From contig NZ_BMMM01000007.1 of NCBI RefSeq assembly GCF_014645835.1, forward strand, positions 261,284-302,220: 40,937 bases of DNA, given 5' to 3'. The position numbers and the translations under genes were made by a program. This DNA is from Streptomyces albiflavescens (GTDB lineage: Bacteria; Actinomycetota; Actinomycetes; Streptomycetales; Streptomycetaceae). The notes under the pieces are model-generated. The model had not been told where the DNA came from and did not search any database. It saw only the letters and a program-made list of their open reading frames with translations. Position 1 is the stretch's first letter; each line of letters begins with the position of its first letter. Shown piece after piece: positions 23,319-30,915 of this stretch.

Positions 23319-23402
23319 GATGGCACCGATCCCGAGGCGTGGGCCAGGCTGCGGCAGCTCAACCAGCACCTGGCGAGCGGGCCCAGAGGGCAGGCCAGCT
23401 GA
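23319..23402 (+). pseudogene. Last 27 codons of a gene interrupted by the insertion sequence
   Basis: Directly after the insertion-sequence end, a plus-strand frame with strong codon bias reads DGTDPEAWARLRQLNQHLA, SGPRGQAS and TGA (23400-23402). No start is present. From 23403 to 23619 I see no gene; it carries a 7-bp inverted repeat GGGCCCG/CGGGCCC near 23527-23562. Confidence 0.5.
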
Positions 23403-23619
23403 TGATGCTCTCGCTCCGGTCGAGTTTCGGTGTGCGTCCTGGGCACATCCCTGGTGCACTCCGCCGCCGCACCGCAGCACGGCAATCTCCGAAGCCGTTG
23501 CTTGGAAGATCGCGTAACCGGATGTCGGGCCCGGCAACGTCGGCAAAATCGGGTGCGGGCCCCTTCGCAAGCGTCGCATGATCGGAAGGTTGCTCGTCGG
23601 TCGAACATCAGGAGTCATT

Positions 23620-24048
23620 GTGGTCCAGGTCCAGCGCGTCACCGTCCCCAGCCTCTTCGCACCGCCCGTCTACTCCCACGCGTCCGTCGTCGAGGCCGGA
23701 ACGAAGCTCGCCTTCCTCGCCGGGTCCGTGCCGCTCGACGCCGACGGGAAGATCGTCGGCGAGGGCGATCCCGTACGGCAGGCCGAGCAGGTCCTGGCCA
23801 ACCTTGACGAGCAACTGCGGGCGGTCGGCAGCGACATGGCGCACGTCGTGTCGACGGACGTGTACGTCGTCGGCAGTGAGCCGGCGGTGCTCTCCGCGGT
23901 CTGGGATGTCGTCGAGGCGTCCGGGCTCAGCATCGGCCCGCACTCGTCGACACTGATCGGGGTGGCCTGCCTCGGTTACACCGGTCAGCTCGTGGAGATC
24001 ACGGCGACCGCCGTCGTCCCCGATCGCGCCACGGAGGCTGGGGCCTAG
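23620..24048 (+). CDS. RidA / YjgF family protein (imine or enamine deaminase)
   Basis: 142 residues from GTG at 23620, with AGGAG six bases upstream deciding the start. RidA features: LFAPPVYSHASVVEAGTKLAFLAGSVPLDADG, DPVRQAEQVLANLDEQLRAVGSDMAHVVSTDVYVV, and the C-terminal STLIGVACLGYTGQLVEITATAV, where the usual catalytic Arg of (R)VARLP is not obvious. Classical RidA hydrolyses reactive imines from PLP enzymes; Rid subfamilies without that Arg do other, unknown jobs. It is convergent with the racemase gene and may be functionally linked to amino-compound turnover there. Confidence 0.85.
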   Translation: MVQVQRVTVPSLFAPPVYSHASVVEAGTKLAFLAGSVPLDADGKIVGEGDPVRQAEQVLANLDEQLRAVGSDMAHVVSTDVYVVGSEPAVLSAVWDVVEASGLSIGPHSSTLIGVACLGYTGQLVEITATAVVPDRATEAGA

Positions 24049-24121
24049 CCCGAGCCCCCGCACCCGCACCCGCCCGAACCCGATGCGCAGGGGCGGCCGA
24101 ACCACCCCGGTCGCCCCCAGA

Positions 24122-24859
24122 TCACCCCGCCGGAGGTGAGCCCTCCGCCCCCGGCGCCCCCCACGTCCGCCGCTTCGGCACCGGCCGCGCATATCCCCCC
24201 GCCCGACTCGTCGTCAGCCCCAGCGACACCAGCGACTCCGCGAGCTTGACCGCCGCGGCCACCCCGTCGACGACGGGCAGACCCAGCTTCTCCCCCACCG
24301 CGCGTTGCAGTCCGGTCATCCCGGCGCAGCCGAGGACCAGTACCTCGGCCCCGGCTTCCCGGGCGCGCTCGGCGGCGCGCAGGAAGGCGGCTTCCGTGCG
24401 CTGGGCGTCTCCCAGGTCGAGGACGCCGAGGCCCGTGCCGACGACCGCGGCGCAGTTCCGCCCCACCCCCGCCGCTTCCAGGCTGTCCTCGATCTGACCG
24501 CACGACCGCTCCAGGGTGGTGACGACGCCGTACCGGCGGCCGAGCAGGCACGCGAGATGAGCGGCCGCCTCGGTGATGTCGACGACCGGTACGTCGACCA
24601 GCTCGCGCGCTCCCTCGCGTCCGTGCTCCCCGAACCCGGCCATGACCACGGCGTCGTACGGCTCCTGGTACCTCCGCAGGGTGTCGAGGACGGCCGCCGC
24701 CGAGAGGTAGCTGTCGAGCCAGCCCTCCGCGGACTCGGGTCCCCAGGCGGGGGTGAGTCCGAGCACGGTGGTGCCCGGGCCTGCGGCGGCCCGGGCACCT
24801 CGTACGATCTCCTCGGTCATCTCCTGCGTCGTATTGCAGTTGGTGACGACGATGCGCAC
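24122..24859 (-). CDS. Asp/Glu/hydantoin racemase superfamily protein
   Basis: 245 residues from GTG at 24859, two bases after the permease stop. Superfamily motifs: IVVTNCNTTQEMTEEI at the N-terminus (hydantoin racemases have NPNT), VVMAGFGEHGREGARELVDVPVVDITEAAAH, and VLVLGCAGMTGL with the catalytic Cys near residue 178. The other catalytic Cys, normally in ACFGDPG, is Gly75 here (AGFGEHG). A two-cysteine racemase mechanism is therefore not available, and a one-cysteine chemistry, as in arylmalonate decarboxylase, should be considered. Coupled to an NCS1 permease, it probably handles the imported compound. Confidence 0.85.
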   Translation of the reverse strand: MRIVVTNCNTTQEMTEEIVRGARAAAGPGTTVLGLTPAWGPESAEGWLDSYLSAAAVLDTLRRYQEPYDAVVMAGFGEHGREGARELVDVPVVDITEAAAHLACLLGRRYGVVTTLERSCGQIEDSLEAAGVGRNCAAVVGTGLGVLDLGDAQRTEAAFLRAAERAREAGAEVLVLGCAGMTGLQRAVGEKLGLPVVDGVAAAVKLAESLVSLGLTTSRAGGYARPVPKRRTWGAPGAEGSPPAG

Positions 24860-24861
24860 GC

Positions 24862-26334
24862 TCAGCCCTCCACAGGGACGGGGGCCGGTTCCACGGCGGC
24901 GCGCTCCGCGCGGCACAGCACCGCGTACAGTCCGGCCGCGAGCGCCGTCCCGATGAACCAGGAGTACGGGGCAACGTCGCTGAAGTCCTTCACCAGGGCG
25001 AGGACCGCCGCCACCGCCGCCGAGGGCAGGAAGGCCCACAGCGCCTTGGGGTTGACGCCCTTGCGGTAGTAGTACCGCGATCCCGGCCGGGCGTCGAAGA
25101 GCTGCTCCACGTCGACGCGGCCGCGCTTGACCCAGTAGTAGTCGAGCATGATCACGCCGAACAGCGGTCCCAGGAAGGCGCCGAGGCCGCCGAGGAAGTA
25201 GTTGACGACGGTGGGGTTGGAGAAGAGGTTCCAGGGGGTCACGACCAGCGCGGCGACCGTGCTGATCATGCCGCCGACCTTGAAGGTGATCTTCTGCGGC
25301 CAGACGTTGGCGAGGTCGTACGCCGGGGAGACGAAGTTGGCGACGATGTTGACGCCCATGGTGGCGATGGCGAAGGTCAGGGCGCCGAGGACCAGGATCC
25401 AGGTGTTGCCGACCTTGGCGACGAGCAGCGCCGGGTCGGTGATGGCCTCGCCGAACGCCTCGATGGAGCCCGCCGTGACGATGACCGACACGATCACGAA
25501 GGCCGTGGAGTTGATGGGCAGGCCCCAGAAGTTGCCTCGCTTGACCGTCTTGTAGCTGGGCGCGAACCGCGAGAAGTCGCAGAAGTTGAGCATCAGCGTG
25601 CCGTAGGTGGCGAGGATGAGCCCGACCGCGCCGAACCACTGGCGCCACTGCTCGCCGACCGGGACGGGGTGCGGGGTCGAGGTGAGCGAGATGCTCCAGC
25701 CGGCCTTGGCGAGGACCCAGATGGCCAGCGCGATCATCACGAGCCAGATGGCCGGACCGCAGAAGTCCTGGAACTTGCGGACCGACTCCATGCCCTGGCT
25801 GATGATCATCGCCTGGATCAGCCACAGCGCGAGGAAGGACGTCCAGCCGAGCGCGTCCAGGCCGAGGAAGGAGTGGTGGGTCCACGACTCCAGGCCCGGC
25901 CAGGCGGCGAGCAGCATGACGTTGACGGCGACCGAGGCCAGATAGGTCTGGATGCCGTACCACATGATGGCGATGATCGCCCTGATCAGCGCGGGGATGT
26001 TGGCGCCCCAGACGCCGAAGCTGATGCGGCTCACGACGGGGAAGGGCACGCCGGTGCGCTGTCCGATACGGCCCATCAGGTTCATGCCGCCGTAGATGAG
26101 CACGAAGCCGACGAGCAGCGACGTGAAGATCTGCCAGACGTTCATGCCGAGGACCAACAGACCTGCGGCGAAGGTGTAGTTGCCGAGGTTGTGGACGTCG
26201 GACATCCACATGGCGAAGAGGTCGAAGACCTTCCAGTTGCGCTTCTCGGCCGGCGCGAGGTCTTCGTTGGTGAGGCGGGGGTCGGGGACGAAGGCTGGTG
26301 CGCCGGTGGCTTCGGCGCTGTCGGCGAGGGACAC
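24862..26334 (-). CDS. NCS1-family permease (hydantoin/allantoin/nucleobase uptake)
   Basis: 490 residues from GTG at 26334 (GGAGG just upstream), normal for the family, with about 12 membrane spans. NCS1 marks: RLTNEDLAPAEKRNWKVFDLFAMWMSDVHNLGNYTFAAGL at the start (in parts), VSRISFGVWGANIPALIRAIIAIMWYGIQTY, and NFCDFSRFAPSYK between spans 7 and 8. These sodium- or proton-coupled symporters import hydantoins, allantoin, uracil, cytosine or thiamine. It heads an operon with the racemase-like gene and is divergent from a GntR regulator, with a palindrome 54 bp upstream. Confidence 0.93.
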   Translation of the reverse strand: MSLADSAEATGAPAFVPDPRLTNEDLAPAEKRNWKVFDLFAMWMSDVHNLGNYTFAAGLLVLGMNVWQIFTSLLVGFVLIYGGMNLMGRIGQRTGVPFPVVSRISFGVWGANIPALIRAIIAIMWYGIQTYLASVAVNVMLLAAWPGLESWTHHSFLGLDALGWTSFLALWLIQAMIISQGMESVRKFQDFCGPAIWLVMIALAIWVLAKAGWSISLTSTPHPVPVGEQWRQWFGAVGLILATYGTLMLNFCDFSRFAPSYKTVKRGNFWGLPINSTAFVIVSVIVTAGSIEAFGEAITDPALLVAKVGNTWILVLGALTFAIATMGVNIVANFVSPAYDLANVWPQKITFKVGGMISTVAALVVTPWNLFSNPTVVNYFLGGLGAFLGPLFGVIMLDYYWVKRGRVDVEQLFDARPGSRYYYRKGVNPKALWAFLPSAAVAAVLALVKDFSDVAPYSWFIGTALAAGLYAVLCRAERAAVEPAPVPVEG

Positions 26335-26387
26335 GGGGCCTCCATGGGCGAGGGGACGGGGGGCGGCCTGATGGAGCGCGGGGCATC

Positions 26388-26401
26388 TTTGGTATACCAA
26401 A
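26388..26401. promoter_or_regulatory. 14-bp perfect palindrome, likely GntR operator
   Basis: TTTGGTATACCAAA at 26388-26401, between the permease start (26334) and the divergent GntR/FCD gene (26493). The core TGGTATACCA fits the TGGTxxxACCA-like sites known for FadR-subfamily GntR proteins. It is placed to control the permease-racemase operon. Confidence 0.72.
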
Positions 26402-26492
26402 CTGCCTCATGGTCCCCCCGTCAACCGTTCTGACCGATGTCCGATCCGTTACGGCTCCGTAAAACACCCCTCGCGTCGGCGAAGATGGCCCC

Positions 26493-27185
26493 ATGACGAA
26501 GATCGAACCCCTCGGAGCGGAACGGGAACCCCTCGGCGCGGTGCGTGAGCGCGTCCTGGCCGCGCTGCGGCAGGAGATCATCGCGGGGCGGCTGGGCCCT
26601 GGCGACCGTCTGGTGGAGCGCGAGCTGGCCGAGCGTTTCGGGGTCTCCCGGGTTCCGGTGCGCGAGGCGATCCGCGCGCTGGTCGCCGAGGGGTTCGTTC
26701 TCTTCGAGACGCCGCGTCGGACCGTCGTACGCCGTCTGACTCCGACCGATGTCAAGGAACTCTTCGAACTGCGCGAGGCCCTCGAGGTCTACGCGGCCGG
26801 ACTCGCCGCGTCCCGCGCCACGGCAAAAGCTCTCGCGGAACTGCAGGAGTTGCTCGACCACGCGGCGACCGCCACCCGCGCGGACGACGCGGAGGCGATC
26901 ACCGACATCAACACCCGCTTCCACGACCGCATCCTGGCCATGGCGGGCAACAGCCTGCTGATCTCCGTCATGGAACCGGTCGACGGCCGACTGCGCTGGC
27001 TCACCCGGCAGAACGAGGAGTGGCCCCAACTCCTCACCGAACACCGTGAGTTGTACGAGTCCATCGCGTCCGGTGACCCGGAGCGGGCCCGCGCGCACGC
27101 GCTCGCGCACGTCCAGGCCAACTACCGCTCGACGGTGCGGCACCTCTTCGGGGACGAAAGTGCTGCTGTCATCGACGGCAACTAG
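26493..27185 (+). CDS. GntR-family regulator, FCD (FadR) subfamily
   Basis: 230 residues from ATG at 26493. Winged helix at about residues 15-80: RERVLAALRQEIIAGRLGPGDRLVERELAERFGVSRVPVREAIRALVAEGFV (in parts). FCD effector domain follows: DVKELFELREALEVYAAGLAA, DINTRFHDRILAMAGN (metal/ligand His and Asp), LTEHRELYESIASGDPERARAHALAHV. FCD regulators sense carboxylates or related metabolites, possibly the permease substrate. Its stop overlaps the convergent iminopeptidase stop by four bases. Confidence 0.93.
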   Translation: MTKIEPLGAEREPLGAVRERVLAALRQEIIAGRLGPGDRLVERELAERFGVSRVPVREAIRALVAEGFVLFETPRRTVVRRLTPTDVKELFELREALEVYAAGLAASRATAKALAELQELLDHAATATRADDAEAITDINTRFHDRILAMAGNSLLISVMEPVDGRLRWLTRQNEEWPQLLTEHRELYESIASGDPERARAHALAHVQANYRSTVRHLFGDESAAVIDGN

Positions 27186-28150
27186 ACCTTCCTTGCCGCG
27201 TACTTGGCCGTAGCCGCCACCAGCGCGTCCACCACCCCGGGAGCCCCCGCGTTGTGACCCACGTCGTCGACGACGACCAACTCGCTGCCGGGCCAGGCAT
27301 GGTGAAGGCGCCAGACGATGCCCAGCAGATTCCCGAAGTCGAGGCTGCCCTGGACCAGCGTGCCGGGGATGCCTTTGAGCAGGGGTGCGTCGCGCAGGAC
27401 GACGCCCTCGTCGTTGCCCGCTCCCAGGAAGTGGTCGTTGCCCCAGTAGTGCGTGACCGTGCGGGCGAAGCCCATGCGGAAAGCCGGGTCCTCGTAGCGC
27501 TCCACCGACCGCGGCGGCGCGGGGACGATCGCCGTCTCCCAGTCGGTCCAGGCGCGTGCCGCCCGGGCCCGCACCTGCGGATCGGGCGACTCGATCAGCC
27601 TGTTGTACGCAGCCGCGAGGTTCCCGTCACGCTCGTCCTCGGGCAGCCCGGCGAGGAACCGCGCGAAGGCCTCGGGGAAGATCTGGCCAAGTCCCCGGGT
27701 CAGCAGGGCGACTTCGGCGTTCGAACCGGTGGTCACCCCGGTCAGCACCAGCTCGGACACGGCGTCCGGATGCGTCTGCGCGTACCGCAGCCCGAGCGCC
27801 GACCCCCACGAGACCCCCCACACCAACCACCGGTCGATGCCCAAGTGGCCGCGCAGCAGCTCCAGGTCCCGGATCACATGAGCCGTCGTATGGACGCTCA
27901 TGTCCGTCTCGTACGCGCTCGCGCTGGGCGTGGAGCGGCCGGCGCCGCGCTGATCGAGCAGGACGATGCGGTACGCCTCCGGGTCGCAGTACCGCCGGTA
28001 CCAGGCACCGCACCCCGAGCCGGGGCCGCCGTGCAGCATCACCGCGGGCTTGCCGCGCGGGTTGCCGCAGACCTCCCAGTACACGCGGTTGCCGTCGCCG
28101 ACGTCGAGCATTCCGTGGTCGTACGGTTCGATCTCCGGATAGGGGCCCAT
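27182..28150 (-). CDS. pip: Proline iminopeptidase (alpha/beta hydrolase)
   Basis: 322 residues from ATG at 28150, typical length. YPEIEPYDHGMLDVGDGNRVYWEVCGNP and VMLHGGPGSGCGAWYRRYCDPEAYRIVLLDQRGAGRSTP (oxyanion HGGPG, DQRGxGRS) are diagnostic of prolyl iminopeptidase. The nucleophile Ser sits in GVSWGSAL; Asp in QGSLDFGN and His in DVGHNAG complete the triad. It releases N-terminal proline from peptides in the cytosol. The Asp motif differs from the usual QGRYD. The UDG gene ends ten bases upstream on the same strand, so they may share a transcript. Confidence 0.9.
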   Translation of the reverse strand: MGPYPEIEPYDHGMLDVGDGNRVYWEVCGNPRGKPAVMLHGGPGSGCGAWYRRYCDPEAYRIVLLDQRGAGRSTPSASAYETDMSVHTTAHVIRDLELLRGHLGIDRWLVWGVSWGSALGLRYAQTHPDAVSELVLTGVTTGSNAEVALLTRGLGQIFPEAFARFLAGLPEDERDGNLAAAYNRLIESPDPQVRARAARAWTDWETAIVPAPPRSVERYEDPAFRMGFARTVTHYWGNDHFLGAGNDEGVVLRDAPLLKGIPGTLVQGSLDFGNLLGIVWRLHHAWPGSELVVVDDVGHNAGAPGVVDALVAATAKYAARKV

Positions 28151-28159
28151 CGCGCGAGG

Positions 28160-29020
28160 CTAACCCTCGTACGGTCGTGTCGTCAGCCCCGCCGCCCGGG
28201 CCGCCGTGCTCAGCACGTCCCGCAGCATGGCGGGGGTCAGCCGCCCGGTGAAGGTGTTCCGTTGGCTGACGTGGAAGCACCCGAAGAGTTCGAGCCCGTC
28301 CAGGGACACATGGGCTCCATGCGCGAAGGCGGGCCGCGGCCGGGGCACGGTCCATCCCGCCTCGGCGAACGCGGGCAGCGCGGCCTGCCAACCGAAGGCC
28401 CCGAGCACCACCACCGCCCGCAGCGAGGGCCGCAGCAGCTCCAACTCCCGTACGAGCCAGGGCCGGCAGGTGTCCCGCTCCCCGGGCGTCGGCTTGTTGG
28501 CGGGTGGAGCACAGTGCACGGGCGAGGTGACGCGTACGCCGTACAGCTCCAGACCGTCGTCCGCGCTCACCGATGTTCCCCGCGACGCGAGCCCCACATC
28601 GTGCAGCGCCGCGTAGAGCACGTCTCCGGACCGGTCCCCCGTGAACATCCGCCCGGTCCGGTTTCCGCCGTGCGCGGCGGGTGCGAGTCCGACGATGAGC
28701 AGCGAGGCGTCGGCCGGTCCGAAGCCCGGGACCGGGCGACCCCAGTACGTCTGGTCGGCGAAGGCGGCGCGCTTGGTGCGAGCCACCTCCTCGCGCCATG
28801 CGACCAGGCGCGGACAGGCCCGGCACCCGGTGATCCGCGCGTCCAGTTCGACGATGCCCCTGCCGTCCGGCCCGTCGCCGTCCAGGCCCCTGCCGTCCGG
28901 CCCGTCGCCGTCCAGGCCCCTGCCGTCCGGCCCGTCGCCGTCCAGGCCCCTGCCGTCCGGCCCGTCGCCGTCCAGGCCCCTGCCGTCCGGGCCGTCGCCG
29001 TCGAGGCCCCTGCTGTCCAT
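28160..29020 (-). CDS. Type 5 uracil-DNA glycosylase (UdgB-like) with N-terminal repeat extension
   Basis: 286 residues from ATG at 29020. The first about 52 residues are five copies of a GRGLDGDGPD-like decapeptide encoded by a 30-bp minisatellite. The enzyme follows: ELDARITGCRACPRLVAWREEVA (first Fe-S cysteines), GRPVPGFGPADASLLIVGLAPAAHGGNRTGRMFTGD (uracil-binding motif), CAPPANKPTPGERDTCRPWL (further cluster cysteines), and the C-terminal HVSQRNTFTGRLTPAM. It removes uracil and related bases from DNA. The natural N-terminus may lie just after the repeats; no strong ribosome site is seen, so start is uncertain. Confidence 0.88.
   Translation of the reverse strand: MDSRGLDGDGPDGRGLDGDGPDGRGLDGDGPDGRGLDGDGPDGRGLDGDGPDGRGIVELDARITGCRACPRLVAWREEVARTKRAAFADQTYWGRPVPGFGPADASLLIVGLAPAAHGGNRTGRMFTGDRSGDVLYAALHDVGLASRGTSVSADDGLELYGVRVTSPVHCAPPANKPTPGERDTCRPWLVRELELLRPSLRAVVVLGAFGWQAALPAFAEAGWTVPRPRPAFAHGAHVSLDGLELFGCFHVSQRNTFTGRLTPAMLRDVLSTAARAAGLTTRPYEG
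28861..29010. repeat. Five 30-bp tandem repeats at the 5' end of the UDG gene
   Basis: Units at 28861, 28891, 28921, 28951 and 28981; the first four are identical and the fifth differs at two positions. Translated on the gene strand they give GRGLDGDGPD repeats. Identity of four units points to recent expansion. Confidence 0.95.
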
Positions 29021-29055
29021 GGCTTCACCGTACGACCGGAACGTCACGGGCACGA

Positions 29056-29325
29056 CTACGTCATCACAGCCCCCGCCGCCACGAACCCGCAGATCAGCAG
29101 GAGGAGGATCGCAAGGAGCGGCCAGATGAAGCGGAGGTACTTGTCGTAGCCGACCTTGGCCAGGGTCACACCGCCGATGGTCACCGCTGTCGTGGGGACC
29201 CAGAGGTTCGTCCAGCCACTGGCGGACTGCCAGGCGGTGACGACGACGGCACGGGAGACGCCCGCGAAGTCGGCGAGCGGGGCGAGAATCGGCATGGCGA
29301 GAGTCGCGTGGCCCGAGGAGGCCAA
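29056..29325 (-). pseudogene. C-terminal remnant of a YfcC-like membrane transporter
   Basis: Minus-strand text ASSGHATLAMPILAPLADF, GVSRAVVVTAWQSASGWTN, PTTAVTIGGVTLAKVGYDKYLRFIWPLLAILLLLICGF ends at TAG (29056-29058). This is the characteristic last section of YfcC/DcuC-like permeases, which are about 470 residues. Upstream of about 29325 homology stops and the frame becomes the antisense of nothing sensible. About 90 residues remain without a start or ribosome site. Confidence 0.72.
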
Positions 29326-29423
29326 GCGAGATGTCCGCGGCGGAGGAGGCCACGCCCGTCGGGGTGGTCCGTGCGGCGGAAAATCCGCGCGGCCCGGCCG
29401 CCACGGAGGACTAAGGTCGAGAC

Positions 29424-29984
29424 ATGGCTTCTGACGATGCGGACGTCGACAAGGACGACGAGCAGGACAGCACGGACGGTACGAGTGGCGCACGCGGCTC
29501 GGCCGACCCGGTCTCCGCGGCCCGGGCCGCGGGTCCGTCGAGCGGCGAGAGTGTGCGGGTCGACAGCTGGATCTGGTCCGTCCGTCTCGTCAAGACCCGC
29601 TCGATGGGCGCCACCGCCTGCCGAGGCGGTCATGTCCGGGTGAACGGCGAGCGCGTCAAGCCCGCATACGCCGTGCGCGTCGGGGACGAGGTGCGGCTTC
29701 GGCACGATGGCCGGGAACGGGTCGTCGTCGTGAAGCGCGTGATCCGCAAACGGGTCGGTGCTCCCATCGCCGCCGAGTGCTACGTCGACAACAGCCCGCC
29801 GCCTCCGCCGCGCGAGGCTGTCGCCCCCGCGGGCATCCGCGACCGGGGTGCGGGGCGCCCGACCAAGCGGGACCGGCGTGAGCTGGAGCGCTTGCGGGGG
29901 CTTGCCCTCGGCTCCTCCGGTTTCTCTGGTTCCTCCGGCTCGTCCCGCTCCTCCGGCCGGGAGGGCGACGCCGACGGTTCCTGA
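29424..29984 (+). CDS. S4-domain RNA-binding protein (Hsp15/RqcP-like)
   Basis: 186 residues from ATG at 29424. An acidic Ser/Ala-rich N-terminal extension (1-45) precedes the S4 domain: VRVDSWIWSVRLVKTRSMGATACRGGHVRVNGERVKPAYAVRVGDEVRLRHDG. A basic part VVVKRVIRKRVGAPIAAECYVDNSPPPPP and GAGRPTKRDRRELERLRGL follow, then a Ser/Gly tail. Hsp15 and RqcP bind stalled 50S subunits carrying peptidyl-tRNA and act in ribosome rescue; this protein has the same compact S4 core. It is followed by a strong terminator. Confidence 0.88.
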   Translation: MASDDADVDKDDEQDSTDGTSGARGSADPVSAARAAGPSSGESVRVDSWIWSVRLVKTRSMGATACRGGHVRVNGERVKPAYAVRVGDEVRLRHDGRERVVVVKRVIRKRVGAPIAAECYVDNSPPPPPREAVAPAGIRDRGAGRPTKRDRRELERLRGLALGSSGFSGSSGSSRSSGREGDADGS

Positions 29985-30088
29985 AGGCCGGCCGGGGTTC
30001 GTCCGGCCGGCCGGGTTTCGAGGCACCCGGGCCGCTGGGGCGCCGGTTCCGGGGCGCTGGGGCGCCGGTTCCGAGGCCGTACGACGTC

Positions 30089-30121
30089 GAGGGCTCCCCC
30101 TGTGGATCTGGGGGAGCCCTC
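30089..30121. terminator. Strong stem-loop between converging S4 and DoxX genes
   Basis: A 12-bp stem (30089-30100 with 30110-30121; core GGGCTCCCCC/GGGGGAGCCC) with a 9-nt loop, placed between the two stop codons; probably bidirectional. Just before it, 30033-30075 contains a direct repeat of GCTGGGGCGCCGGTTCC. Confidence 0.8.
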
Positions 30122-30149
30122 CGCCGTGCACGACCTACGGCCACGGCCG

Positions 30150-30599
30150 TCACGCCCGTCGGCGTACCAGGCGGAGCAGTTCTGTGGTGTGACTCCGCCG
30201 GGCCCACGCGATCAGGGCGAGCGGCAGAATCAGGATCAGCGGGGTCGCCACGTACGGGCCGTGGATGACGGTGACGTTCACGATGAACGCGCCGACCATC
30301 AGCGCGCTGAGCGCCACCGCCGCCACGGAGTCCAGCAGCGGGACCAGCAGAGCGAGGCCTCCGGCGAGTTCGAGTGCGCCGATGATGTACATGCCCGTGT
30401 GGCCCCAGCCCAGCTTGTCGAAGCCCTCGACGGCCGACGGGTGCGCGATCAGCTTGGGGAGGGCGCTCGCGATCGCGTAGAAGAGACCGAGGACGACCTG
30501 CAGGGCCGTGAGGGAGATGCGGGCGCGGCGGGCCCGGGGGGTGCCGGAGGCGGGCGCGACGGGGGTGACGGAGGTGAGGGGAGCGGTGGTCTCGGACAT
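30150..30599 (-). CDS. DoxX-family membrane protein
   Basis: 149 residues from ATG at 30599 (AGGAG upstream). After a disordered N-terminus (1-28) come four membrane spans: SLTALQVVLGLFYAIASALPKL, GMYIIGALELAGGLALLVPLL, AVALSALMVGAFIVNVTVI, PLILILPLALIAWA. The pattern and GxLExxGG-like turn fit DoxX/DoxD-like proteins. In mycobacteria DoxX forms a complex in redox stress; here no such partner is adjacent. Short basic C-terminus. Confidence 0.85.
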   Translation of the reverse strand: MSETTAPLTSVTPVAPASGTPRARRARISLTALQVVLGLFYAIASALPKLIAHPSAVEGFDKLGWGHTGMYIIGALELAGGLALLVPLLDSVAAVALSALMVGAFIVNVTVIHGPYVATPLILILPLALIAWARRSHTTELLRLVRRRA

Positions 30600-30746
30600 G
30601 GGGAGTCTCCTGTGTCAGCGGTAGCCGGTGCTTTCACAGAGATAGACCTGGGGAGCCTGCGGAACTCATCGGTGGGGGACGGGATTTGTTTCGCCCGGGG
30701 TCTCTCCCCCCTCCCCCTCCCCTCCCCCTGACCCCCGTTCGTTGAA

Positions 30747-30776
30747 GGGCTCGTCCTCAAACGCCGGACGTGCCGG
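30747..30776. repeat. Copy of a dispersed Streptomyces intergenic repeat
   Basis: GGGCTCGTCCTCAAACGCCG and the following GACGTGCCGG resemble the widespread sequence containing GTCCGGCGTTTGAGGACGAG (complement) that I recall from intergenic regions of many Streptomyces. It lies in a 316-bp stretch (30600-30915) without a gene. That stretch also has a polypyrimidine run (30701-30730) and repeats of GCCGGATGCTG (near 30772 and 30812). Confidence 0.55.
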
Positions 30777-30915
30777 ATGCTGTCACCCACAGCCGAAGCC
30801 TGCCGGACTGGCCGGATGCTGCCCCCTCAGCCGGAGGAGCCGGACGCGCTGGATGACGCCGCAAACCTGCGAGCCGACGCCCACACACGTGACACCAGCG
30901 CTGCGCGGAAATGGC

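Noticed and set aside
24860..26755. Upstream extension of the racemase frame through the permease region
   Set aside because: Out-of-frame shadow of the permease; the coupled GTG at 24859 explains the real start.
30701..30730. Polypyrimidine run as a regulatory element
   Set aside because: Simple C/T-rich sequence in a gene-free stretch; nothing specific supports a function.
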